From: a virus
Direction: 5' to 3' (one strand)
DNA length: 20,314 nt
IMG/VR virus record: IMGVR_UViG_3300027597_000053
Span: 1-20,314 of that record
The number at the start of each line of letters is the position of its first letter. Within the stretch, counting starts at the first letter, position 1. Below the pieces are notes generated by a model, which was given only the letters and a program-made list of their open reading frames with translations, did not search any database and was not told where the DNA came from. Both the position numbers and the translations under genes were made by a program. Positions 6,829 to 13,402 of this stretch are shown here, in pieces.

Positions 6829-7589
6829 TGCTACATTTGTATAATTATAATGGTCTGCCTTTTTACACTAACGACGATATTTCTTTACGAAATCATTTCA
6901 TTGCTACAATATCTGAAAAAATAAAAAATATACTTTGGGAGCAGAATAGAGCATGGGATTTTCATCAAATAGAATCATGTTCATTAATACCAACTGAATA
7001 CGTTAATAGTAATTATACAGAAGAGGATGTTTATTTTATTGGTGATTTAGCTTTGAAGCCTGAAACTACATCGGCAAGTTATTTTTATGCGGAGCATCTT
7101 TTCAATCAGCAACAAAAATTACCATTGTGTGTGTATCAAGCAAGTAAAAGTTTCCGTAAGGAACAAGACCAAGCGACTAAACATTGCCGATTCAAAGAGT
7201 TTTACCAATTAGAGTTTCAGTGCATTTATTCAGAAGATACAAAAAATGATTATCAACGTAATGTTATTGAAAAACTTGCTAACATGTTTAGTGAATTATT
7301 GACACTTCCAACTAGAATAGTTTTGTCTGATAGATTACCGTCATACTCTCTAAAAACAATAGACATTGAAGTTTTTAATAATGATAAGTGGATGGAAATA
7401 AGTAGTGTTTCGTTGCGAAATGACTTTAAGTACAAGCCTATAATGAAAAATAAAGAAATTAGGTGTTTAGTTTTAGAAATTGCAATTGGTCTTGACCGTT
7501 TGATTTATAATAATTCTTTAAAGAAAACAGTTAATAATATTTCGGTATCTAATTTATTGGAACAAGATATTGTCAACATTTCGCAATGA
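6828..7589 (+). CDS. Stand-alone class II aminoacyl-tRNA synthetase core, GlyRS-like
   Basis: The 253-residue protein has the class II synthetase signature in order. LALKPETTSASYF at residues 74-86 resembles the LRPETAQ segment of GlyRS. Residues 99-131 contain SFRKE, then RFKEFYQLEFQ, which is motif 2 with the GlyRS-like (R/K)EF-x-Q-x-E pattern. KWMEISSVSLRNDF at 187-200 matches the GWGE...R-D segment, and LEIAIGLDRLIY at 216-227 is motif 3 with its Arg at 224. GlyRS, ThrRS and ProRS normally carry a C-terminal anticodon-binding domain of about 100 residues; here nothing follows motif 3 except 26 residues. It may glycylate a tRNA by acceptor-end recognition, or act on another substrate. Three tRNA-Gly genes lie downstream. 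Class II fold: confident. Glycine specificity: inference. Confidence 0.75.
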   Translation: MLHLYNYNGLPFYTNDDISLRNHFIATISEKIKNILWEQNRAWDFHQIESCSLIPTEYVNSNYTEEDVYFIGDLALKPETTSASYFYAEHLFNQQQKLPLCVYQASKSFRKEQDQATKHCRFKEFYQLEFQCIYSEDTKNDYQRNVIEKLANMFSELLTLPTRIVLSDRLPSYSLKTIDIEVFNNDKWMEISSVSLRNDFKYKPIMKNKEIRCLVLEIAIGLDRLIYNNSLKKTVNNISVSNLLEQDIVNISQ

Positions 7590-7600
7590 AATGTTGACAA
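7570..7600 (+). repeat. Perfect 13-bp inverted repeat overlapping the gp62 promoter -35
   Basis: TTGTCAACATTTC (7570-7582) and GAAATGTTGACAA (7588-7600) flank GCAAT. The right arm contains the -35 TTGACA of the gp62 promoter, and the left arm carries the same hexamer on the other strand. The synthetase stop codon lies at the loop. No T-run follows. It can act as a DNA operator or, in read-through RNA, as a strong hairpin. Confidence 0.8.
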
Positions 7601-7622
7601 ATTGTAACATTGAAGGTATACT
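7594..7622 (+). promoter_or_regulatory. Sigma70-type promoter of genes 62-43
   Basis: TTGACA 7594-7599, 17-bp spacer, TATACT 7617-7622. It gives gp62 and gp43 transcription independent of the gp45-gp44 operon. The start would lie near 7629, leaving a leader of about 15 nt that contains the GGAG site. Confidence 0.8.
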
Positions 7623-7643
7623 ACCACACACATGGAGAAAAGT

Positions 7644-8048
7644 ATGGCAGAAATGGGATTTATAGAGGCATTGAACTCTATTAACAGTCGTGAAAAAATA
7701 AACATTATACGTGAATCAGATAGTCCAGAAGCCGCAGAAAAACAATACCCACCTTTTCCAGTTTTACGCTCATTATCATATAGCCTTGATAGCGTCCTCT
7801 TCATCAATGAATTGAACATTAGAGGTCTGTCTCAATTTAATGTAAGTAACTTGATGCATTATGAGTTTTTACTTTATCTTATACCGCCTGCGAAACGTTT
7901 TAATAAATGGGTCAAGGTTGAAAAGAATGAAACAATTGAAAATATTATCAAGTATTACAATGTGAGTTTTGATAAGGCTAGAGATATATATGATATTTTG
8001 ACCGAAGAACAACGAAAAGAATTAGATAAGATTTACGAAAAGAAATAA
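7644..8048 (+). CDS. 62: Clamp loader small subunit gp62
   Basis: The 134-residue product matches short gp62 proteins of cyanophage-type T4 relatives: EKQYPPFPVLRSLSYSLDSVLFINELN in the first half, then MHYEFLLYLIPPAKRFNKWVK, comparable to T4 gp62 [20 protein letters not shown]. T4 gp62 is 187 residues, so this is the short form. It completes the gp44-gp62 clamp loader. ATG 7644 has GGAG at 7634-7637; an ATG at 7632 would overlap that site. Instead of being coupled to gp44 it has its own promoter and lies 32 bp before gp43. Confidence 0.88.
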   Translation: MAEMGFIEALNSINSREKINIIRESDSPEAAEKQYPPFPVLRSLSYSLDSVLFINELNIRGLSQFNVSNLMHYEFLLYLIPPAKRFNKWVKVEKNETIENIIKYYNVSFDKARDIYDILTEEQRKELDKIYEKK

Positions 8049-8080
8049 TAGGAACCCATAGGGGCAAAGGGAATAAATTT

Positions 8081-10732
8081 ATGGCAAAATACTACAAAAA
8101 CTTTTATGTACACAAAAATAATGTTTTAGTTAGAGAGTATGACAACGGCATAGAAAACCGCTACAAAAGACGCATCGAACCGTCTTACTATTTTGAGACT
8201 GACAAAGAGTCTGAATACAAAACATTGCTTGGCAAATCATTAATTAAGATGGATTTTACATCACAATACGACGCAAAGCAATGGTTCGATACATACGAAA
8301 CAATGAAGCATAAAATATTCGGGTTTCCCCATTATGAATATATCATGATGAATGAAATGTATCCCGGCGACCTTTCAAGAGTTTTCAATACTGAACATCT
8401 AGTTGTTGGTAATGTCGATATTGAAACGGAAACCGAATATGGGTTTCCTGATATTGAAAAGGCTAATGAAAAGATAAGTTTGATATCATTGTCTTTAAAT
8501 GGAAATGGTCATAAAGGCGAAATATATTGTTTTGGTTACAAAGATGCTGTAATTAATGATAAAGATGCCAAGTTTATAAAATGTTTGGATGAAAAAGACT
8601 TACTGAAAAAATTTATACAACTTTGGGTTTCTAGTAATATAGATTATATTACAGGATGGAACATTGAAGGATTCGACTTGCCGTATTTGGTTAATCGCAT
8701 AGAGTTAGTTTTGGGTGAAGATTTTGTCAAAATGCTTTCGCCTTGGAAAATTGTAACTAAGAGAAATGCCAAAAATGGTTTTGGTAAAGATACTATAAAG
8801 GTAGAGATAGCTGGAATTAATATATTTGATTATCTTGAACTATATAAAAAGTTTTCGGGAAATCAGGCAGAGTCTTACAAGCTTGATTATATTGCAAACT
8901 TGGAATTAGGTGACAAAAAAGTTGAATATGATTGTTCTTTCAAAGATTTTTATACTAATCATTGGCAAACATTTGTCGAGTATAACATCCATGACGTTCG
9001 TTTGGTACGTAAACTTGATGAAAAGCTTGGTTTCATTTCGTTGGGATGTACGCTTGCTTACAAGGCAAAAATACTACCGTTTGATATATTCACCACTATT
9101 CGTATTTGGGATGTTATCATTACTAATGCGTTGAGTTCAAGAAAAATAATGGTTCCAACCTTTATCAGTGGTGATTCAGCAACATATGGTGGTGGCTATG
9201 TTAAAGACCCGTTATCTGGGTATTACGAATGGTTGTTGTCTATTGACGCCACATCTCTTTATCCGAGCATTGAACGTACATTTAACATTTCGATGGAAAC
9301 TATTTTGAATCCAACGACGTTTATACCATTGGAACCAAACGATATTATTTTCAATACCGAAAAGTATCAAAAAGCCCGTGAGTTGGCACATAGCCTGAAC
9401 GCATGTTTGACCGCTAATGGTGCAATGTTCAAGAAAGACAAACAAGGTATTATCCCTGAGCTAAACGAGTTTTACTTCAATCAGCGTAAGGCTGAAAAGA
9501 GCTTAGGTAAAGATTATGAAAAGGCGGCGGCACATATAGAAAAAGTATTTGTTAATCGTGGAGTAAAGGTTGATGAAATTGTTCGTGATAACACTACAAC
9601 TTTCCAGTTGTATAAACATGATCAATTAACCGAAATGACTAATGAACAGTTGAAGTATTTGATGGAAAATTATTCAGCAAAAGCGATTATACAGAAAAAT
9701 ATTGAACAGGCTATTAAGATTCTTATCAATTCTTTGTATGGTTATCTTGGCTCTGGATACTCTAGATTCTATAACAAATATATGGCAGAAGCAATTACAT
9801 TAACAGGTCAAGCACTTATTCAAAAATCTGCGCAGTTTATTAATGATGACCTTAATAAAATAACTGGTGTGGAAAAAGATCGTATTGTTGGTATAGATAC
9901 AGATTCTAACTATATTGATCTTACTGATGTTGTTTATTCTCCAAAAACAAATTGGTATAAAAAGTCAAAGGATGAAATCACAACACTTTTAGATAAGTTT
10001 TGTGATTCAAGATTGGAAAAAACTATAGAAAAGGGTTTTGACGATCTTATCATGGGGGAAATGAATGGTTTTGAGCAGTGTATTTTCATGAAACGTGAAG
10101 CAATTGGTGCCGGAGTATTTGTTCAAAAGAAACGTTATACAATGTATGTTTACGATAATGAAAAAGTTCGTTATTCTAAACCAAAATTGAAAATTACTGG
10201 TCTTGAGGCAATTCGATCAACAACACCAAAATATTTCCGTGAAAAGATGAAAAAGATTTATGAAATGATGTATACCTCAACACAGGAAGACATTTATAAA
10301 GAAGTTGAGGGTATTCGTAAAGAATACTTTGAAATGGATATTTCATTAATAGGGAAACCAACGGGGGTTAATGATTTGGAAAAGCATGAAAATGGTTCCA
10401 AAGAGCTTGGCAATTTCGCCAAAGGCGCACCCGGCCACGTTAAAGCGGCAATGACATATAATCGTTTGATAAAATATTTTGCAATTGATCACACATACAA
10501 GAATATTGTGTCCGGTGATAAAATAAAGCTTTATGAGGTTAGAGTACCAAATCCATATAAGAACGACAAAATAGCAATAGTAGACAAATTACCACCTGAG
10601 TTTGAGCTTGATAAATATGTGGATCGTGAAACTATGTTCCATGACTATTTTATTAAACCAGTTAGTGCGGTTCTTGCAATCCGTAATTGGTATGCGGAAG
10701 AACCTGTAAATCTAGATGGTTTGTTTGTTTAA
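8081..10732 (+). CDS. 43: Family B DNA polymerase gp43
   Basis: The 883-residue product (T4 gp43: 898) has complete motifs. The proofreading exonuclease has D113 and E115 (VDIETE), NIEGFD with D199, and YNIHD with D305. The polymerase has motif A IDATSLYPS with D389, motif B KILINSLYG ending at 554, and motif C GIDTDS with D606 and D608. All expected catalytic acids are present. The C-terminus ends NLDGLFV, a short hydrophobic-acidic tail of the kind that docks on the gp45 clamp. It is transcribed with gp62. The TAGGGGCAAAGGG stretch before ATG 8081 contains the likely ribosome-binding site. No RegA gene lies between 62 and 43, unlike T4. Confidence 0.97.
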   Translation: MAKYYKNFYVHKNNVLVREYDNGIENRYKRRIEPSYYFETDKESEYKTLLGKSLIKMDFTSQYDAKQWFDTYETMKHKIFGFPHYEYIMMNEMYPGDLSRVFNTEHLVVGNVDIETETEYGFPDIEKANEKISLISLSLNGNGHKGEIYCFGYKDAVINDKDAKFIKCLDEKDLLKKFIQLWVSSNIDYITGWNIEGFDLPYLVNRIELVLGEDFVKMLSPWKIVTKRNAKNGFGKDTIKVEIAGINIFDYLELYKKFSGNQAESYKLDYIANLELGDKKVEYDCSFKDFYTNHWQTFVEYNIHDVRLVRKLDEKLGFISLGCTLAYKAKILPFDIFTTIRIWDVIITNALSSRKIMVPTFISGDSATYGGGYVKDPLSGYYEWLLSIDATSLYPSIERTFNISMETILNPTTFIPLEPNDIIFNTEKYQKARELAHSLNACLTANGAMFKKDKQGIIPELNEFYFNQRKAEKSLGKDYEKAAAHIEKVFVNRGVKVDEIVRDNTTTFQLYKHDQLTEMTNEQLKYLMENYSAKAIIQKNIEQAIKILINSLYGYLGSGYSRFYNKYMAEAITLTGQALIQKSAQFINDDLNKITGVEKDRIVGIDTDSNYIDLTDVVYSPKTNWYKKSKDEITTLLDKFCDSRLEKTIEKGFDDLIMGEMNGFEQCIFMKREAIGAGVFVQKKRYTMYVYDNEKVRYSKPKLKITGLEAIRSTTPKYFREKMKKIYEMMYTSTQEDIYKEVEGIRKEYFEMDISLIGKPTGVNDLEKHENGSKELGNFAKGAPGHVKAAMTYNRLIKYFAIDHTYKNIVSGDKIKLYEVRVPNPYKNDKIAIVDKLPPEFELDKYVDRETMFHDYFIKPVSAVLAIRNWYAEEPVNLDGLFV

Positions 10733-10761
10733 AAAATTTACATAATTAGGAAAAATATATA

Positions 10762-11415
10762 ATGAGCGCAGAATGGTTAACATTTAAATTTGAAACACTT
10801 AACGACACCCCTTGGAATGCTACTGTTTTATCCGTAGCATTCGTTGGCGGGAAATGGTCTGACCTTGGTGTTAATGCTGATGTTGAAAAACTTTTAAAAA
10901 ATGGTGAAGAATACTTTTTTACCGTTAAAAATCAAAAAGAAACATATGGCAGGGTTTCTTCATCAGATACTATAGAATGGTGGAAGAAACAGCCAATAGA
11001 GGCCCAAAATAAGGTTTTCAAGCCTGAAAGTAAGATAGACCTTTCTCAACTACCATACGTCTTTAATGACTATTGTGAAAAGATTGGCCTTAATGACAAA
11101 ACGATGATAATGCTTAATGGAACAATATTTCATGCAACGCTTATGCAATCGCTGTATAAGACATTTAATGAAAAGATGCCGTATGAGTTTTGGAATATAC
11201 GTGATATACGAACCGCTCTTGATATCATATCGGGATCAACTAAATTATACGGCATAGACCAATATTGTAAAGAAAAATATCAATTGAACCGTTATGACGC
11301 ACTACATGAGTGTATTAAAAACATGCTACAGGTTTCTTTTGTATTATGTGAAACTGGTAAAGATATTAAGAAAGACTATGAGAATTATGGCATAAGCTTG
11401 TATACGAAATGGTAA
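10762..11415 (+). CDS. DexA-like 3'-5' exonuclease family protein with degenerate active site
   Basis: The 217-residue protein keeps the scaffold of the DexA / Rv2179c-like RNase H-fold exonucleases: FETL at residues 10-13, DTIEWWKKQP at 69-78, NG-x2-F near 119-123, FWNIRDIRTALD at 143-154. T4 DexA is 227 residues. The DEDDh catalytic residues are mostly changed: the DxE motif reads K9-F-E11, the second motif Asp is H124 (NGTIFHA instead of NGxxFD), and the last motif, normally HxAxxDA, reads Y178-D-A-L-H-E183-C. It is therefore likely non-catalytic, perhaps retained for DNA binding or replisome contact. It follows gp43 by 29 bp with the site TAGGAAA. Confidence 0.8.
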   Translation: MSAEWLTFKFETLNDTPWNATVLSVAFVGGKWSDLGVNADVEKLLKNGEEYFFTVKNQKETYGRVSSSDTIEWWKKQPIEAQNKVFKPESKIDLSQLPYVFNDYCEKIGLNDKTMIMLNGTIFHATLMQSLYKTFNEKMPYEFWNIRDIRTALDIISGSTKLYGIDQYCKEKYQLNRYDALHECIKNMLQVSFVLCETGKDIKKDYENYGISLYTKW

Positions 11416-11416
11416 A

Positions 11417-11441
11417 AAAAGGACGCTTAGCGTCCTTTTTT
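11417..11441 (+). terminator. Bidirectional terminator between DexA-like gene and minus-strand ORF
   Basis: GGACGC (11421-11426), loop TTA, GCGTCC (11430-11435), with a run of A before and a run of T after. It can end transcription from both sides and lies between converging genes. Confidence 0.9.
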
Positions 11442-11467
11442 ATTACAAACATAATATGTACTTTTTA

Positions 11468-11731
11468 TTAGCCCGGTACATAATCCAATAAAACACCCCT
11501 GCGAGCTTTTGCTTTAAAATATTTGTATGTTGGTTTGTCAATTTGAACGCCAGCATGATCAAAATACCAAAACTTAATTCTATTTCTGTCATTTATATTT
11601 TGTAAATGACGTATATAGAAGGGTTTATCAGCAGTAACGCCTGATGTATATTGGGTTTCCAAAGCTGGTTTATTTTTCATCGGAGCGTAAACAATGTTTT
11701 CGTCCAATGTAACTGCATCACTTAAACTCAT
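11468..11731 (-). CDS. Hypothetical protein, 87 aa, lone minus-strand gene
   Basis: The reading frame starts MSLSDAVTLDENIVYAPM with GGAG eight bases upstream (minus strand), so it looks genuine. It is rich in aromatic and basic residues (KFWYFDHAGVQIDKPTYKYFKAKARRG) and has no motif I can name. It is the only minus-strand gene after the TyrRS gene and ends at the shared terminator. A late-promoter-like box lies about 26 bp upstream, so it may be expressed late and be structural or lysis related; this is inference. Confidence 0.75.
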   Translation of the reverse strand: MSLSDAVTLDENIVYAPMKNKPALETQYTSGVTADKPFYIRHLQNINDRNRIKFWYFDHAGVQIDKPTYKYFKAKARRGVLLDYVPG

Positions 11732-11756
11732 AATAATCTCCGAAGTAAGTTTAAAA

Positions 11757-11764
11757 TTATTTAG
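11757..11764 (-). promoter_or_regulatory. Possible T4-type late promoter box
   Basis: The minus strand reads CTAAATAA (ACTAAATA with the preceding A). It matches six of eight positions of the T4 late box TATAAATA and resembles CTAAATA-type late boxes of T4-like cyanophages. It precedes the 87-aa ORF at a fitting distance, and no sigma70 -35 is seen on that strand. Such A/T boxes are common in AT-rich DNA, so this is tentative. Confidence 0.3.
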
Positions 11765-11797
11765 TTTTTCTGTTGTTTTGTTTAGTTTAAAAATAAC

Positions 11798-11826
11798 TTG
11801 ACATTTCTTTTAAAATAAGTTAAAAT
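11798..11826 (+). promoter_or_regulatory. Sigma70-type promoter of uvsX
   Basis: TTGACA 11798-11803, 17-bp spacer, TAAAAT 11821-11826, preceded by an A-rich tract. Start expected near 11833, leader about 60 nt ending in AAAGGA before ATG 11892. Confidence 0.82.
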
Positions 11827-11891
11827 AGGGCATACAAGGAAAGTAATAAATATTACTGCTTATACACATAACTCAAATAAAGGAAATATAT

Positions 11892-12965
11892 ATGTCTAAA
11901 GATTTATTAGCACGTCTAAAAAGGAATACTAATATTCAACACGCCAATGTTTTGGCTGATTCTAACTTCTTCTTCAATAAAAAAACAACAATCACAGATG
12001 TTCCAATTTTTAACTTGGCATGCTCCGGACACTTGAACAAAGGTTTTGGCGCTGGAATAACTATGTTTGCGGGGCCATCAAAACACTTTAAATCAAATTT
12101 TGGTCTTATGTTCGTCCGCTCGTTCCTCAATCAACATAAGGATGCAGTTTGCCTTTATTATGATTCTGAGTTTGGCTGTACACCTGAATATCTAAAATCT
12201 GCTGGTATAGACCCGGAACGTGTTTTGCACTTACCAATTACAAATATTGAAGATTTGAAGTTTGATATTGTAAAACAATTACAAGATATCAAAAAAGAAG
12301 AAAATGTTATAGTTTTCATTGACTCGGTGGGTAACTTAGCCTCCAAAAAGGAAGTTGAAGACGCTGTTAATGAAAAAGCGGTTGCCGATATGACTAGAGC
12401 AAAACAATTGAAATCATTATGGCGCATGGTTACACCCTATCTAACAATTAATGATATACCATGTATTGTTATCAACCACACATACGAAACACAAGAAATG
12501 TTTTCGAAAACTGTTGTCAGTGGTGGTACTGGTGGTGTATACTCTTCAAATACAATTTTCATCATCACAAAAGCACAAGAAAAGGAAAATGATGAGGTTG
12601 CTGGTTATAAATTTACATTGGTTGCCGACAAATCCCGTGCCGTCAAGGAAAAGTCGAAGTTTCCAGTTGTTGTCACATATGAAAGGGGTATCAATAGATG
12701 GTCTGGTTTGCTTGATATCGCCCTTGAAACTGGTCATGTAGTAAAACCGAAGGTTGGTTGGTATTCACGCCCTTGTGTTGAAGGTGATAAATCTTGGAGA
12801 GCAAAGGACACCAGCACCGCAGCGTTTTGGAAACCAATATTCGAAAATACCGATTTCAAAGAAGCATGCCATACCCGATACGCATTGGGTGAAGTAGAGT
12901 TGTTGCAACAAGACCCGGAAGATCAAGTTTCTAATATTAACCTTAGTGAGTTGGAAGAAGATTAA
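11892..12965 (+). CDS. uvsX: RecA-like recombinase UvsX
   Basis: The 357-residue product (T4 UvsX: 391) carries the UvsX-specific Walker A GPSKHFKSNFGL at residues 61-72 (T4: GPSKSFKSNFGL), an acidic YYDSEFG at 89-95, and Walker B VIVFIDSVGNL at 139-149, then VINHTYET and the SGGTGGVYSSNTIF loop that corresponds to the DNA-binding L2 region. It would form filaments on single-stranded DNA for strand exchange and recombination-dependent replication. The C-terminus is acidic (LSELEED), as in T4. The stop codon lies inside a 20-bp palindrome. Confidence 0.96.
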   Translation: MSKDLLARLKRNTNIQHANVLADSNFFFNKKTTITDVPIFNLACSGHLNKGFGAGITMFAGPSKHFKSNFGLMFVRSFLNQHKDAVCLYYDSEFGCTPEYLKSAGIDPERVLHLPITNIEDLKFDIVKQLQDIKKEENVIVFIDSVGNLASKKEVEDAVNEKAVADMTRAKQLKSLWRMVTPYLTINDIPCIVINHTYETQEMFSKTVVSGGTGGVYSSNTIFIITKAQEKENDEVAGYKFTLVADKSRAVKEKSKFPVVVTYERGINRWSGLLDIALETGHVVKPKVGWYSRPCVEGDKSWRAKDTSTAAFWKPIFENTDFKEACHTRYALGEVELLQQDPEDQVSNINLSELEED

Positions 12966-12973
12966 TCTTCTTC
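12954..12973 (+). repeat. 20-bp perfect palindrome over the uvsX stop codon
   Basis: GAAGAAGATT is followed directly by its own reverse complement. As RNA it gives a stem of about 8 bp with TTAA as loop, five bases before the AAAGGGG ribosome-binding site of the next gene. It may limit translation of the 104-aa ORF or protect the uvsX mRNA end. No T-run follows. Confidence 0.6.
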
Positions 12974-12988
12974 CCAAAGGGGAATAAA

Positions 12989-13303
12989 ATGAAAAATATC
13001 CTTCAAGTAAATTACGCAATTTTAAACGATAATATACCATTATACAAAATAGTTGATTCCAAAAAAGAATCAGAAGAAAATAAAAAGTTACTATCATTTA
13101 ATGCAATAATATTAGAAGGGCAATTTAAAGATACAATCATAAACTTTTTGAAAGTATCTTATAAGAAAAGTCATGTTGATTTTAGAACTTTTTATGAAAA
13201 CATTTATTATAATGGCATAAAAACAACAGAAGATCAGTATGAAGCCCAATTAAATGTATTAAGTAGTAACATTGCGCTTCGAGAACTATCAAAAACGTCA
13301 TAA
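12989..13303 (+). CDS. Hypothetical protein, 104 aa
   Basis: ATG 12989 has the strong site AAAGGGGA 9 bases upstream. The protein is Lys/Asn-rich with VNYAILNDNIPLYKIVDSKKESEENKKLL and a Tyr-rich segment FYENIYYNG; no domain is recognised. It sits between uvsX and 41, where T4 has gene 40, but I see no basis in sequence for calling it gp40. Confidence 0.75.
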   Translation: MKNILQVNYAILNDNIPLYKIVDSKKESEENKKLLSFNAIILEGQFKDTIINFLKVSYKKSHVDFRTFYENIYYNGIKTTEDQYEAQLNVLSSNIALRELSKTS

Positions 13304-13319
13304 AAATCTGAAAACAACC

Positions 13320-13348
13320 TTGACTATATGGTTACAGTTTGTTACAAT
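13320..13348 (+). promoter_or_regulatory. Sigma70-type promoter of gene 41
   Basis: TTGACT 13320-13325, 17-bp spacer, TACAAT 13343-13348. The -10 is the first part of a 10-bp inverted repeat. The leader ends in ATATATAAAGGA before ATG 13403, as in gene 45. Confidence 0.75.
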
Positions 13349-13373
13349 GTGCTCATGAATAGGGCACATTGTA
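13343..13373 (+). repeat. 10-bp inverted repeat across -10 and start of gene 41 promoter
   Basis: TACAATGTGC (13343-13352) and GCACATTGTA (13364-13373) are separated by 11 bp. The left arm is the -10 element, and the dyad centre coincides with the expected transcription start. Because the left arm would not be transcribed, a DNA operator fits better than an RNA hairpin. Confidence 0.7.
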
Positions 13374-13402
13374 GCACTAGGAAAATATATAAAGGATTAA
13401 AA

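Noticed and set aside
12989-13303. Gene 40 by position between uvsX and 41
   Set aside because: Position alone; no sequence similarity to T4 gp40 could be recognised.
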